In this document: positions 29,953-39,415 of the stretch, piece after piece
Numbering within the stretch: position 1 is the stretch's first letter
How the letters are laid out: every line of letters begins with the position of its first letter
Assembly (NCBI RefSeq): GCF_018449605.1
Contig: NZ_JAAVUW010000001.1
Span: 62,001 to 126,000 of the forward strand
DNA from: Luteibacter sp. dw_328
Lineage (GTDB): Bacteria > Pseudomonadota > Gammaproteobacteria > Xanthomonadales > Rhodanobacteraceae
Reading direction: 5' to 3'
DNA length: 64,000 nt
Notes under the pieces: generated by a model
Seen by the model: only the letters and a program-made list of their open reading frames with translations
What the model was told of the DNA's origin: nothing
Database searches by the model: none
Program-made: the position numbers and the translations under genes

Positions 29953-30987
29953 CTATCCGGCCAGCTTCCAGGTGTGCCGCGCGATTTGCTCATCCTCTTC
30001 CGTGGGGATGACGCGGGAATCGAAGTCGCCGATCCACTGCAGGCTGGCGAGGATGGCGTCTCGGGTTACCGCGTCGTTCTCGCCGATGCCGCCGGTGAAG
30101 ACCAGCAGGTCGATACCGCCCAGCGAGGTGATCATCCCGGCGATGTGCTTGCTCGCCACGTGCACGAAGACATCCTGCGCGAGATGCGACGCCGCGTTGT
30201 CCATGGTGTGTAACTCGCGCATATCGCTCGTCCCGCCGGACAGGCCTTTCAATCCCGACTCGTGGTCGACCAGGGTCTCCAGGCGCTTGGCGTCGTAACC
30301 GCGCTCGCGCATAAGGTAGAGCAGCACGCCGGGATCGAGATCGCCCGGGCGAGTGCCCATCACGATGCCGCCCGTTGGTGTCAGTCCCATCGTGGTATCG
30401 ATCGATTTGCCATCGCGCACGGCGCACAGGCTGGCGCCATTGCCGAGGTGGGCGATAACGAGCTTCGAAGGCACCGCATCGCCAAGCTGCCGCACGATGG
30501 ACTCGTACGACAGCCCGTGGAAGCCGTAACGCTCGATGCCACCCGCTCGCAGATCCGCCGGTAAGGGCAGGGTGCGCGCCACTTCCGGCATGGTCGCGTG
30601 GAACGCCGTATCGAAGCAGGCCACCTGCGTCACGCCGGGAAACGCCACGCGACAGCGCTTCACCATCTGCACCGCTGCCGGCACATGCAGCGGTGCAAAG
30701 GCACGCGCTTCATCCAGATGCACCATCAGTTGCTCGTCGATACGTGCGTGCTGACGCACGTTCGGGCCGCCATGCACGAGACGATGGCCGATGGCATCCG
30801 GTGCCGGCAGGCCGCGATCGCGCAACGTGCCGACAATGGTCGCGATTGGATCACTGCCGTTGCCAGCGGACTCGGTGTTCTCCGTCAACAAGGCCTCGCA
30901 CGTGTCGCCATCGACACGGTACAGACCGTACTTCAGCGACGAAGAGCCGGTGTTGAGGGCGAGCACATGGCCAGTGGCGATGCTCAC
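29953..30987 (-). CDS. ackA: Acetate kinase
   Basis: AckA makes ATP from acetyl phosphate and ADP. The 344-residue product shows [14 protein letters not shown] (ATP-binding), [51 protein letters not shown] and FTGGIGEND. It is shorter than classical AckA (about 400) but all blocks are present. The GTG at 30987 is chosen over an ATG eight codons upstream: it forms a GTGA overlap with the xfp stop and has GAGGAGG seven bases upstream. The pairing with phosphoketolase indicates acetyl phosphate from Xfp as substrate; no pta gene is nearby. Confidence 0.93.
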   Translation of the reverse strand: MSIATGHVLALNTGSSSLKYGLYRVDGDTCEALLTENTESAGNGSDPIATIVGTLRDRGLPAPDAIGHRLVHGGPNVRQHARIDEQLMVHLDEARAFAPLHVPAAVQMVKRCRVAFPGVTQVACFDTAFHATMPEVARTLPLPADLRAGGIERYGFHGLSYESIVRQLGDAVPSKLVIAHLGNGASLCAVRDGKSIDTTMGLTPTGGIVMGTRPGDLDPGVLLYLMRERGYDAKRLETLVDHESGLKGLSGGTSDMRELHTMDNAASHLAQDVFVHVASKHIAGMITSLGGIDLLVFTGGIGENDAVTRDAILASLQWIGDFDSRVIPTEEDEQIARHTWKLAG

Positions 30988-33353
30988 TCGCCCGCCTCCT
31001 CGGCCTGCCACTGCCAGTTACGCACGTCGGGAAGATCCTGGCCGTGTTCGCTGACGTAAAGCTTGTGGCGCTGGATATCCGACCAGTAACGCTGCGTCGC
31101 CTTCTCGCGCTCACCGGCAAAGCGAGGCACGCGGTTGATCACATCGAGCGCGAGCTGGAAACGATCCATGTTATTCAACACCATCATGTCCAGCGCGGTG
31201 GTCGTCGTGCCTTCTTCCTTGTAACCACGCACGTGGATGTTGTCGTGGTTGTGCCGGCGGTAGGTCAGCTTGTGGATGATGCCGGGGTAGCCGTGGAAGG
31301 CGAAGATCACCGGCTTGTCCTTGGTGAACAGGTCGTCGAACACATCGTCGTCGAGGCCGTGCGGATGCTCGTCCGGCGTTTCCAGCGCCATCAGGTCCAC
31401 CACATTGACCATGCGGATGCGAATATCGGGCACGTACTCGCGCAGCAACATGATCGCGGCGAGGATTTCGACCGTGGGGGCGTCGCCGGCAGATGCCATC
31501 ACCACATCCGGATCGTCCTGCCCGCGACTGGCCCAGGACCAGATGCCCGCGCCGGCCGTGCAATGGCGCACGGCGCTTTCCATGTCCAGCCACTGCCAGT
31601 CCGGCTGCTTGCCGGCGATGATCACGTTGACGTAGTGCCGGCTGCGCAGGCAATGATCGGCGACCGAGAGCAGGCAGTTCGCATCCGGCGGCAGGTACAC
31701 GCGCACGATCTCGGACTTCTTGTTGGCCACATGGTCGATGAAGCCGGGATCCTGGTGCGAGAAGCCGTTGTGATCCTGATGCCACACGTGCGAGCTCAAC
31801 AGGTAGTTGAGCGAAGCGATCGGCGGCCGCCACGACATCTTGCGCGTGACCTTGAGCCACTTCGCGTGCTGGTTGAACATCGAATCGATGATGTGGATGA
31901 AGGCTTCGTAGCAGGAGAAGAAGCCATGCCTGCCGGTGAGAAGGTAGCCTTCGAGCCAGCCCTGGCACTGGTGCTCGCTGAGCACTTCCATCACGCGGCC
32001 TTCGGGCGAGAGGTTCTCGTCGACGCCTTCGTACTCGGCCAGCCAGGTCTTGCCGCTGACTTCGTAAATCGCTTCCAACCGGTTCGACGCCGTTTCGTCC
32101 GGCCCGAACACGCGGAACGTTTCCATGTTCTGCTGCATCACGCCGCGCAGGAACTTGCCCAGCACACGCGTGGCTTCGGCCTTGTGATCGCCCGGCGTCT
32201 TGACGTCCTCGGCGAAGGGGCGGAAGTGCGGCATGTGCAGCTGCTTCAGCAGCAGGCCGCCGTTGGCGTGCGGGTTCATACCCATGCGTCGCTGGCCGCG
32301 CGGTGCGAGGGAGGCGTACTCCTCGCGGAACTGCCCACGCTCGTCGAACAACTCGTGGGCGTCGTAGCTCTTCATCCAGTCTTCGAGGATCTTGATGTGA
32401 CCCTCGTTATCGAACTTGTCGATCGGCACCTGATGCGCGCGCCACGTGCCTTCCACGGGCTTGCCATCGACCACCTTGGGGCCGGTCCAGCCCTTGGGGC
32501 TGCGCAGCACGATCATCGGCCAGCGCGGACGCTTCGCTTCGGAGGCCGTGCCTTCGCGTGCTTCGCTCTGGATACGCCTGATCTCATCCAGGCACGTATC
32601 GAGCGCCGCCGCGAACGCCTGGTGCATCGGCTCGGGCTCGTGACCCTCGACGAAGTGCGGCTCGTAACCGTAGCCGCGCATGAGATCGCGGAGTTCTTCC
32701 GGTTCGATGCGGGCGAGCACCGTCGGGTTGGCGATCTTGAAGCCGTTGAGGTGGAGGATGGGTAGCACGGCGCCATCGCGCACGGGATTGAGGAACTTGT
32801 TCGAATGCCAGCTGGTGGCCAGTGCGCCGGTTTCGGCTTCGCCATCACCGACCACGCAGCTGACGATCAGGTCCGGATTGTCGAACGCCGCGCCGAACGC
32901 GTGTGACAGGGAGTAACCGAGTTCACCGCCCTCGTGGATCGAGCCCGGCGTTTCCGGTGCGACATGGCTGGGAATGCCATACGGCCAGGAGAACTGGCGG
33001 AACAGCTCGCGCATGCCGGCCACACTGCGGTCGATATGCGGATAGATCTCGGTGTACGAACCTTCGAGGTACGTATGCGCTACCAGGCCGGGGCCGCCGT
33101 GGCCGGGGCCAATGACGTAGATCATGTTGAGGTCGCGCTCGACGATCGCGCGATTGAGATGGGTGTAGATGAAGTTCAGCCCGGTCGTGGTGCCCCAATG
33201 GCCGAGCAGGCGGTGCTTGATGTGCTCCTTCGACAGGGGCTCTTCCAGCATGGGGTTGTCACGGAGGTAGATCTGGCCAACGGTGAGGTAGTTGGCGGCA
33301 CGCCAGTAGGCGTGCATGCGGCGTAGGAGGTCGGGCGCGAGCGGTGCGGTCAT
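30984..33353 (-). CDS. xfp: Phosphoketolase (xylulose-5-P/fructose-6-P)
   Basis: This thiamine diphosphate enzyme splits xylulose-5-P and/or fructose-6-P with phosphate to acetyl phosphate plus an aldose phosphate. The 789-residue product contains [50 protein letters not shown], the ThDP/Mg motif [41 protein letters not shown], and the C-terminal [21 protein letters not shown]. Length is typical (about 790-800). It is the first gene of a two-gene unit with ackA (four-base overlap), giving a carbon-conserving route to acetate and ATP that bypasses pyruvate decarboxylation. Confidence 0.96.
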   Translation of the reverse strand: MTAPLAPDLLRRMHAYWRAANYLTVGQIYLRDNPMLEEPLSKEHIKHRLLGHWGTTTGLNFIYTHLNRAIVERDLNMIYVIGPGHGGPGLVAHTYLEGSYTEIYPHIDRSVAGMRELFRQFSWPYGIPSHVAPETPGSIHEGGELGYSLSHAFGAAFDNPDLIVSCVVGDGEAETGALATSWHSNKFLNPVRDGAVLPILHLNGFKIANPTVLARIEPEELRDLMRGYGYEPHFVEGHEPEPMHQAFAAALDTCLDEIRRIQSEAREGTASEAKRPRWPMIVLRSPKGWTGPKVVDGKPVEGTWRAHQVPIDKFDNEGHIKILEDWMKSYDAHELFDERGQFREEYASLAPRGQRRMGMNPHANGGLLLKQLHMPHFRPFAEDVKTPGDHKAEATRVLGKFLRGVMQQNMETFRVFGPDETASNRLEAIYEVSGKTWLAEYEGVDENLSPEGRVMEVLSEHQCQGWLEGYLLTGRHGFFSCYEAFIHIIDSMFNQHAKWLKVTRKMSWRPPIASLNYLLSSHVWHQDHNGFSHQDPGFIDHVANKKSEIVRVYLPPDANCLLSVADHCLRSRHYVNVIIAGKQPDWQWLDMESAVRHCTAGAGIWSWASRGQDDPDVVMASAGDAPTVEILAAIMLLREYVPDIRIRMVNVVDLMALETPDEHPHGLDDDVFDDLFTKDKPVIFAFHGYPGIIHKLTYRRHNHDNIHVRGYKEEGTTTTALDMMVLNNMDRFQLALDVINRVPRFAGEREKATQRYWSDIQRHKLYVSEHGQDLPDVRNWQWQAEEAGE

Positions 33354-33427
33354 GGGGACTTCCAGGCGACAGGGTCGCCAAGCAGCCTATGCGCCCGGGG
33401 ATTGTCCCGGCGTGAACAAAACCGCCT

Positions 33428-34297
33428 TCAGTCGTGCGAACCGAGCTCGCGCGTATTTTTCTCGAGGACTTTCAGGCCGTCTTCGTTCTTGCGCTGCGAG
33501 GCCCGCTCGCGCTCGGACTGTTCGAGCACGCGCTGGCGCTCCTGCAACTCGCGCGTCGGCGGCGGAGGCAGGGACGACGACGGTGGCACGGACACGATGC
33601 CCGAGGCGCCGCTGAGCGGCGGTGGCGGCGCGGGCGGCAGATCAGGTATTGGCGCACGAGAGGCCGCGGGTGTCGCCGCCGGGGTGTCGACAGGGGGCGG
33701 CGCTTCCGCGACGGCATCGCGCCGCGACATCACCTTCCAGCCGAACAGGCCGAGCAGGATGACGATGCCGAGGACGAGCAGGGCCGGCAACAGGTGCGAT
33801 CCCTGCGACGACGTGCCGCGGCGACGCGCGGCCTTCGCGCTCTTCTTCGTGGGCGCCGCCGCCGCGCTACCCGGCAGCGACGTATCGAGATGTTCGGGAA
33901 GCTTGAGCAACACGCGCAGCACGTCGCCGTCCATCAGCTGCAGGCGTGGCTGGCGACGCTGGATGTTGATCGCCTCGGCGCTGAAGCGGCCACGCGTGAC
34001 GAGGATGCCCTTGGTCGCGGCTTCGTTGAGCATCACGCTGAGCAGCTCGTTGACCTCCTGCACCTCCACCTCGAGGGCGTCCCAGTGCTTGCACTGCAGG
34101 ATGACGGACTCGTTGCCGCGGGTCAGGCGCAGGTCGACGCCAGCGGCAAGGGCCTTCAGGGACGTGACCGGGGCATGGTGCTCCACGCGATAGCCCTGCG
34201 CCCGATAGTGCTCGGCCAGCAGGTGCTCGAAGTCCTGCCAGGTCAGGCGCGCGAGCGCGTCTGTTCCACCAGCGGAAGGCTGTCGAGCGGAAAACAT
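33428..34297 (-). CDS. Membrane-anchored Mrr-type restriction endonuclease-like protein
   Basis: The product has 289 residues. An N-terminal Mrr_cat-like domain (about 18-135: LTWQDFEHLLAEHYRAQGYRVEH, GVDLRLTRGNESVILQCKHW, KGILVTRGRFSAEA) carries the PD-(D/E)xK residues Asp55 and Gln68-Cys-Lys70. A basic linker (KKSAKAARRR) and one membrane helix (about 168-190) follow, then a Pro-rich segment (DLPPAPPPPLSGASG) and a charged helical tail (RELQERQRVLEQSERERASQ). The basic residues before the helix suggest the nuclease domain is cytoplasmic and the Pro-rich tail periplasmic. No methyltransferase or specificity gene is nearby. It could be a modified-DNA nuclease, a repair factor, or a non-nuclease descendant. 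Confidence 0.82.
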   Translation of the reverse strand: MFSARQPSAGGTDALARLTWQDFEHLLAEHYRAQGYRVEHHAPVTSLKALAAGVDLRLTRGNESVILQCKHWDALEVEVQEVNELLSVMLNEAATKGILVTRGRFSAEAINIQRRQPRLQLMDGDVLRVLLKLPEHLDTSLPGSAAAAPTKKSAKAARRRGTSSQGSHLLPALLVLGIVILLGLFGWKVMSRRDAVAEAPPPVDTPAATPAASRAPIPDLPPAPPPPLSGASGIVSVPPSSSLPPPPTRELQERQRVLEQSERERASQRKNEDGLKVLEKNTRELGSHD

Positions 34298-34495
34298 CGT
34301 GGGTGAGGTCCTGCCGGCAATCGGAGCGGCATCATAACCGCTCGCGCGGTCGGGTCGAAAAGGTTATCGGCGTCACGGAATGAGCCTTTAGCCGGCGGAG
34401 AAGGCGTCTTCACATTCGTGAGTGGTTGCTGCTGCCTGTGCCAGCCGCTAAATTGGGAGGGTTGTCTTGGGGGAATACAGGGGTTTGTGCACGTG

Positions 34496-35038
34496 ATGAA
34501 GTACGTAGTAACGAAATGTGCGTTGGTCGCCACCGCGGCCATGATGCTGTCCGCCTGCGGCGGCAAGACCATGATCGAAAGCGACATGACCCGCACGGTG
34601 GCGGCCAGCCCGGCCTCGCCGTGGCTTACGCTGGAAAACAAGGGTGACCATGTGATCAGCGTCGGCGGCCTGTCCGGCTCGCCCAAGGTGCAGGTGTCCC
34701 CGGATATCGCCTCCGCGATCGAAGCCCAGCTGCGCACCTCGCTGCAGCCGAAGTACTTCACTGATCTGATCATCGGCTGCCGTGGCCTGCAGCAGACCAC
34801 TGCCGTGCACACGCCGGACGGCGAGCCGTCGGTCGTGACCATGGACCTGACGGTGAACTGCCGCATCGTCGCGCGCGGTGTGGTCGTCTCGAAGGTTTAC
34901 CACGTCAGCAAGACCGCGCCCGTACTGACGGATCCGCCGCGTCTGGACACGATCGTGCCGAATCTGATCACCGGTGCCTCCACCCAGCTGGCGGATCAGC
35001 TCTGGGCGGATGTTGTGGCTACGGGTGTTCGGCGCTGA
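34496..35038 (+). CDS. Hypothetical lipoprotein
   Basis: The 180-residue protein has a type II signal peptide: MKYVVTKCALVATAAMMLSAC with lipobox Leu-Ser-Ala-Cys21, followed by Gly-Gly (Asp is absent at +2, favouring outer-membrane sorting). The mature part is mixed alpha/beta with two Cys (GCRG, NCRI) likely bridged, and no recognised domain. ATG 34496 is preferred; GTG 34493 is possible. It is isolated: a roughly 200-base gap upstream holds nothing recognisable, and REPs follow. Function is unknown. Confidence 0.75.
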   Translation: MKYVVTKCALVATAAMMLSACGGKTMIESDMTRTVAASPASPWLTLENKGDHVISVGGLSGSPKVQVSPDIASAIEAQLRTSLQPKYFTDLIIGCRGLQQTTAVHTPDGEPSVVTMDLTVNCRIVARGVVVSKVYHVSKTAPVLTDPPRLDTIVPNLITGASTQLADQLWADVVATGVRR

Positions 35039-35065
35039 GGACACATGGGGCGTCACTGGGCGCCC

Positions 35066-35133
35066 TTCGCCGATGAATCGGCTCCCACATGGATTGCTGC
35101 CGGAAACCCTTCGCCGATGAATCGGCTCCTACA
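35066..35133 (-). repeat. Two REP arms in direct (same) orientation
   Basis: Two minus-oriented arms, both with palindrome GCCGATGAATCGGC, at 35066-35089 and 35110-35133. The direct rather than inverted arrangement is unusual in this window. Confidence 0.88.
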
Positions 35134-35138
35134 GGGGC

Positions 35139-36188
35139 TTAGGCTTCGGCTGGCGCGGCTGTTCGCAGGGCGTCGCGGCAGGCGATCAGCTGCGCCTGGG
35201 TGAAGGTCTGGCCGGGGCTCGCCAACAGGGCTGAGTCCGGGTCGGCCAGGCCCTGTTCGATCAGTACATCGAGCATCGCCACGCGGCTTGCGGCAAGCAG
35301 GGCGCGCCCCAGCGGCGTGCGTGCGCCTGCGTCGGCGGGGTCCGCGCGCTCGGCCAGCGCCTGGACCACCCGCGAGGGGAAGGCCCAGTGACGTGCCGCG
35401 TGGAGCGACAGCCGTTCGATCTGCTGGGCCAGCGCGGCGACGAGCGGGCGGCTGAAAGCCGTGGCGCGGGTGTCGTTCTGTTCTTCCAGCTCGAGCAGGA
35501 TCGTCTGCGCGCCGGTCTGGCTGATCAGCCCGGCAAGGAATGCTTCGAACGGGTCGCAGACATTGCGGCCCAGGAAAATGCAGGCGCGGGCGCAGCGCTC
35601 GGCGTGCTCCCAGAGGCGCTCGCCCGCGTGCTGGCTGGCGCCGCCCATGTTGGTGCGCAGGATGGGCCGCATCACCAGCTGCATGACGACGCGGCGCAAA
35701 CCGTCCTGTCCCAGCAGGGTGATCGCCTGGGGCAGGCCGGTGACCGGTCGGGACGTCTTGAAGAAGGCGCTGTTCGCCACCCGCACGATCTCACCGACCA
35801 GCACGGTGTCGCGGGCAATCAGTTCGGCCAGTGCGCGGCTGTCGCTGTCGTCGTTGCGCAGCGAGCGCATGAGTTGGGGCACTACCGAAGGCAGCCGGGG
35901 CAGGGAGCCGACATCGAAACGCTCGCCACCGAAGGCATCGCGCACACGGCGCAACACGCTCTGTTCGGCCGGCGAGAAGGCGGCATCGTCCGACGGGGAG
36001 AGGCCGAGCACCAGGCGGTAGAAGCGGTCTTCGATTTCTTCTGCGGCCAGCGCACTCACCGGGGCCTCCACGACGGGCACGTCGATCACCACCGGCGTGA
36101 TGCTCACGGCGGCGTGCGCGGGCACGACGGTAGGGGCGGGAGGCGCGTTGCCGCCGCCGAACAACTTCCTGAGGAACCGGCCGATCAC
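35139..36188 (-). CDS. HDOD domain-containing protein
   Basis: The product has 349 residues. A Pro/Val-rich N-terminal stretch (about 15-45) is followed by an HDOD-type helical domain (about 95-290: SLPRLPSVVPQLMRSLRNDD, ELIARDTVLVGEIVRVANSAFF, LPQAITLLGQDGLRRVVMQLV, LAGLISQTGAQTILLELEEQ). HDOD proteins are HD-superfamily-like signalling or regulatory proteins that usually lack the full metal-binding HD residues, as here. The frame stays open far upstream, but the extension runs antisense to the pseudouridine synthase gene. GTG 36188 is chosen as the start; its ribosome site is weak, so the exact N-terminus is uncertain. Confidence 0.82.
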   Translation of the reverse strand: MIGRFLRKLFGGGNAPPAPTVVPAHAAVSITPVVIDVPVVEAPVSALAAEEIEDRFYRLVLGLSPSDDAAFSPAEQSVLRRVRDAFGGERFDVGSLPRLPSVVPQLMRSLRNDDSDSRALAELIARDTVLVGEIVRVANSAFFKTSRPVTGLPQAITLLGQDGLRRVVMQLVMRPILRTNMGGASQHAGERLWEHAERCARACIFLGRNVCDPFEAFLAGLISQTGAQTILLELEEQNDTRATAFSRPLVAALAQQIERLSLHAARHWAFPSRVVQALAERADPADAGARTPLGRALLAASRVAMLDVLIEQGLADPDSALLASPGQTFTQAQLIACRDALRTAAPAEA

Positions 36189-36284
36189 GCGGAGTGTCTC
36201 GATGTGGGGGACGGCGCCAGTATAAGCTGCGGCCCGGTGGGAAACACTTGGCGACCCATGCGCTGGCAAGGTTAGGATGACCCC

Positions 36285-37148
36285 ATGGACCACATGCCCC
36301 TCAGCAGGATCGCCTTGCCGCCCGGCGGCTGGCCCAGCGTGCTCGATTTTCTCTGCGAGCGCTTCCCGGCGATCAGCCGCGATGCCTGGGAAGACCGCAT
36401 GGAGCGCGGCCTCGTCGAGGCGCACGGCCGCCCGGTGGACCACCTCACGCCCTACCGCCCGGGTGACATCGTCACCTATCGGCGTGAGGTATCCGCCGAG
36501 CCACGCATTCCCTTCGAGGAGACCATCGTCTACCAGGACGACGACCTCGTCGTGGCCGACAAGCCGCACTTTCTGCCGGTGATGCCGGCCGGACGCTACG
36601 TGGAGGAGACCCTGTCGGTGCGCCTCATCCGTCGCCTCGACAATCCGGACCTCGTCGCACTGCACCGGCTCGATCGCGGTACCGCCGGCCTGGTCGTGTT
36701 CTCGGCGCGTCCCTCCAGTCGCGACGCGTATACGCGCCTGTTCCGCGAGCGCGCCATCGCCAAGACCTATGAAGCGCTGGCGGCGCCTTTGCCCGGGCTG
36801 ACGTTTCCGCTCTCGCGCTGCAGTCGCATCGAGCGGGGGGAACCGTTCTTTCGCACACATGAAGTGGACGGTCCCGCGAACGCCACCACGCACATCGACG
36901 TGATCGAGCGCGGCGAGCATGCGTGGCGGTATCGCCTGGAGCCTGTCACCGGACGCAAGCACCAGCTGCGCGTGCACATGGCGGGGCTGGGCGCACCCAT
37001 CCTGGGCGATCCGATGTACCCCGACCTACGCGAGGAAACCGCGGATTTCAGTGAGCCTATGCAACTGCTCGCACGCGAACTCTCCTTCATCGATCCCTTC
37101 ACCGACGAAGAACGGCGCTTTCTAAGTTTACGTTCACTCGACCTTTGA
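36285..37148 (+). CDS. RluA-family pseudouridine synthase
   Basis: This 287-residue enzyme isomerises uridine in rRNA or tRNA. Motif II HRLDRGTAGLVVFS carries the catalytic Asp130. EETIVYQDDDLVVADKPHFLPVMP is motif I, and VTGRKHQLRVHMAGLGAPILGDPMYP is motif III. An unusual N-terminal 70 residues (PGGWPSVLDFLCERFPAISRDAWEDRM) take the place of the usual S4 domain. This matches the group of RluA/TruC-like enzymes with unknown target; the modified site cannot be assigned. The next gene starts 18 bases downstream, so co-transcription is possible. Confidence 0.88.
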   Translation: MDHMPLSRIALPPGGWPSVLDFLCERFPAISRDAWEDRMERGLVEAHGRPVDHLTPYRPGDIVTYRREVSAEPRIPFEETIVYQDDDLVVADKPHFLPVMPAGRYVEETLSVRLIRRLDNPDLVALHRLDRGTAGLVVFSARPSSRDAYTRLFRERAIAKTYEALAAPLPGLTFPLSRCSRIERGEPFFRTHEVDGPANATTHIDVIERGEHAWRYRLEPVTGRKHQLRVHMAGLGAPILGDPMYPDLREETADFSEPMQLLARELSFIDPFTDEERRFLSLRSLDL

Positions 37149-37166
37149 TCCCCGCGGGCGCAGACT

Positions 37167-38591
37167 ATGCGCTCCCCCGCCAACCCTCCCCGGATGACTC
37201 CCGCCCCTGGCTTCCGCACCGTAGCCCTGATCATCGCGAGCGCGATGTTCATGGAACAGCTGGACGGCACCATCCTCGCCACGGCGTTGCCTTCCATGGC
37301 GGAATCGTTCGACGTGTCGCCGCTGCACATGAGCGTGGCACTCACCTCGTACATGCTCAGCCTCGCGGTGTTCATTCCCGCCAGCGGCGCCATCGCCGAC
37401 CGCTACGGTTCGCGTAACGTCTTCCGCTCGGCCATCGCGATTTTCACCATCGGCTCGATCCTCTGCGGGCTCTCCGGCAACCTTCCGCTGCTGGTGCTTT
37501 CGCGGCTGCTGCAGGGCATGGGCGGCGCGATGATGGTGCCGGTGGGGCGCTTGGTGCTGCTGCGTTCGGTGCCGAAGTCCGAGCTGGTCAGCGCCATGTC
37601 GTGGCTGCTCGTGCCGGCACTCATCGGGCCGGTGATCGGGCCGCCGCTGGGTGGCTTCATCGTCACCTGGGCCTCGTGGCGCTGGATCTTCTACATCAAC
37701 GTACCGATCGGTCTTGCCGGCATGTGGCTGGCGACGAAGTACGTTCCCGATGTGCGCATCGCCGAGCGGCAGCGTTTCGACACAGTGGGCTTCATCCTGT
37801 CGGGCATCTCGCTGTCGTGCCTGGTGTTCGGGCTGGAAATGGCGAGTCGTGGCGGTACGGCGGGGTCGAGTTCCGCGGGATTGATCGTCGTTGGCCTCAT
37901 CGTCGGTGCGGTCTACGTGTGGCATTCGAAGCGCGTGGCCAATCCCATCCTCGACCTCTCGTTGATGCGCTTTCCCACATTCCGTCTTTCGGTGATTGCA
38001 GGGTCGCTCACGCGCATCACCGCCGGTTCGGTGCCCTTCCTCCTGCCGCTGATGATGCAGCTGGGCTTCGGGTTTTCCGCCGCGCACAGCGGCGTGGTGA
38101 CCTTCGTCTCCGCCCTCGGTGCCATGCTGATGAAGGCCACCGCGGCGCCCGTGCTCCGCTTGTGGGGCTTCCGCGCCACCCTGGTCTGGAACGGCGTGCT
38201 GTCGATGGTCTGCGTCGCCTTGTGCGCCGCCTTTCGACCGGACTGGCCGTTGTGGACGATCTACACCGTCCTGCTTCTGAGCGGCTTCTTCCAGTCGCTA
38301 CAGTTCAGCGCGTACAACACGGTGGCCTACGCGGATGTGCCGAGTGAGCGGTTCTCCAGCGCCACGAGTTTCTACACGACGTTCCAGCAGCTGATGCTGT
38401 CGGTAGGCATCTGTGTGGCTGCGGCGGCGCTGCATGTGTCGGTAACGTGGAACGGGCACGCGCACGCGCAGCTGCCGGATTTCAGCGTGGCGTTTCTCGT
38501 GGTGACGTTCGTGTCGCTGATCGCCGCGCCGGTGTGCCTGGCGTTGCCGAGGAATGCCGGGGCAGAGATGAGCGGGCATCGCGGCCGTTAG
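37167..38591 (+). CDS. DHA2-type MFS transporter
   Basis: This 474-residue exporter has 14 predicted membrane helices. Motifs include MFMEQLDGTILATALPSMA (TM1), IADRYGSRNVFRSAIAIF (motif A) and PVGRLVLLRSVPKSELVSAMS. It is related to, but distinct from, the other DHA2 gene at 8.3 kb. ATG 37167 is the likely start; a second Met ten codons later (MTPAPGF) is possible. It follows the pseudouridine synthase gene closely. Substrate is unknown. Confidence 0.9.
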   Translation: MRSPANPPRMTPAPGFRTVALIIASAMFMEQLDGTILATALPSMAESFDVSPLHMSVALTSYMLSLAVFIPASGAIADRYGSRNVFRSAIAIFTIGSILCGLSGNLPLLVLSRLLQGMGGAMMVPVGRLVLLRSVPKSELVSAMSWLLVPALIGPVIGPPLGGFIVTWASWRWIFYINVPIGLAGMWLATKYVPDVRIAERQRFDTVGFILSGISLSCLVFGLEMASRGGTAGSSSAGLIVVGLIVGAVYVWHSKRVANPILDLSLMRFPTFRLSVIAGSLTRITAGSVPFLLPLMMQLGFGFSAAHSGVVTFVSALGAMLMKATAAPVLRLWGFRATLVWNGVLSMVCVALCAAFRPDWPLWTIYTVLLLSGFFQSLQFSAYNTVAYADVPSERFSSATSFYTTFQQLMLSVGICVAAAALHVSVTWNGHAHAQLPDFSVAFLVVTFVSLIAAPVCLALPRNAGAEMSGHRGR

Positions 38592-38601
38592 GATCGCTTT
38601 C

Positions 38602-38668
38602 TGTGGGAGCCGCTTCAGCGGCGATGCGCTTCACCCGCAAAAGCATCGCCGCTGAAGCGGCTCCCACA
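38602..38668. repeat. REP pair (inverted)
   Basis: Both arms have palindrome GCCGCTTCAGCGGC/GCCGCTGAAGCGGC; a partial duplication of the CTCCCACA end (38678-38685) follows. It lies between the convergent MFS and aat genes. Confidence 0.9.
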
Positions 38669-38704
38669 AGGAGCAGGCTCCCACAGGGAGCAGGCCTCCA
38701 CGGG

Positions 38705-39415
38705 TCAGGGCAACGCGATGGGGTGTTGCACCCACGAACCGACCAGCCCCGGCATCGCTGCCAGGCGCTTCGCCTGCGCCACGAACTGCCGCCTCGGAAT
38801 CTCCACCGCACCCATCGACAGCAGGTGATCGTTGGTCACCTGGGCGTCGAGGAAGGGAAACCCCCAGCGGTGCAACAGCTGGCACATGCCGGCCAGTGCG
38901 ACCTTCGAGCCGCCGGTGCGTGCCGAGAACATCGACTCGCCGCAGAACAACCGACCCACCGCGACACCATAAATCCCGCCGACCAGCGAGCCGCGGTCCC
39001 ACACCTCGACGCTGTGCGCGTGACCCTGCCGATGCAGCTCTTCGTACGCCGCAATCATGTCGTCGCCGATCCATGTGCCGATCGATCCGCTACGCGGCGC
39101 GGCACAGGCGCGCATCACGCGGGTGAACGACGTATCGGCGGTGATCCGCCAGTTGGACTTCGACAGCTGCTTGCGCAGGCTGCGGCTGATGTGGACCGCG
39201 TCGGTGCGGAACACGCAACGTGGATCCGGTGACCACCAGAGGATCGGCTCGTCCGCGTTGAACCAGGGAAAGACGCCCTGCGCGTAGGCCGAGATCAAAC
39301 GCTCGGGGGAAAGATCGCCGCCCCAGGCGAGCAGGCCGTTGGGTTCGTCCAGCGCATCCTCGGGATCCGGAAACAGGCCGGGGCGGAGGGGATTCAGTTG
39401 CGGCAGGCGGATCAT
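38705..39415 (-). CDS. aat: Leucyl/phenylalanyl-tRNA--protein transferase
   Basis: Aat adds Leu or Phe to N-terminal Arg/Lys of proteins, marking them for ClpAP (N-end rule). The 236-residue product has PDPEDALDEPNGLLAWGGDLSPERLISAYAQGVFPWF, ILWWSPDPRCVF, TWIGDDMIAAYEELHRQGHAHSVEVW, SMFSARTGGSKVALA and FLDAQVTNDHLLSMGAVEIPR, all canonical. Its start overlaps the GNAT-fold gene by four bases. Length matches the family (about 235). It is the last gene of trxB-GNAT-aat. Confidence 0.96.
   Translation of the reverse strand: MIRLPQLNPLRPGLFPDPEDALDEPNGLLAWGGDLSPERLISAYAQGVFPWFNADEPILWWSPDPRCVFRTDAVHISRSLRKQLSKSNWRITADTSFTRVMRACAAPRSGSIGTWIGDDMIAAYEELHRQGHAHSVEVWDRGSLVGGIYGVAVGRLFCGESMFSARTGGSKVALAGMCQLLHRWGFPFLDAQVTNDHLLSMGAVEIPRRQFVAQAKRLAAMPGLVGSWVQHPIALP

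Noticed and set aside
36189-36977. Long N-terminal extension of the HDOD protein
   Set aside because: The extension runs antisense through the pseudouridine synthase gene and has no domain-like content; a start near 36188 is more plausible.
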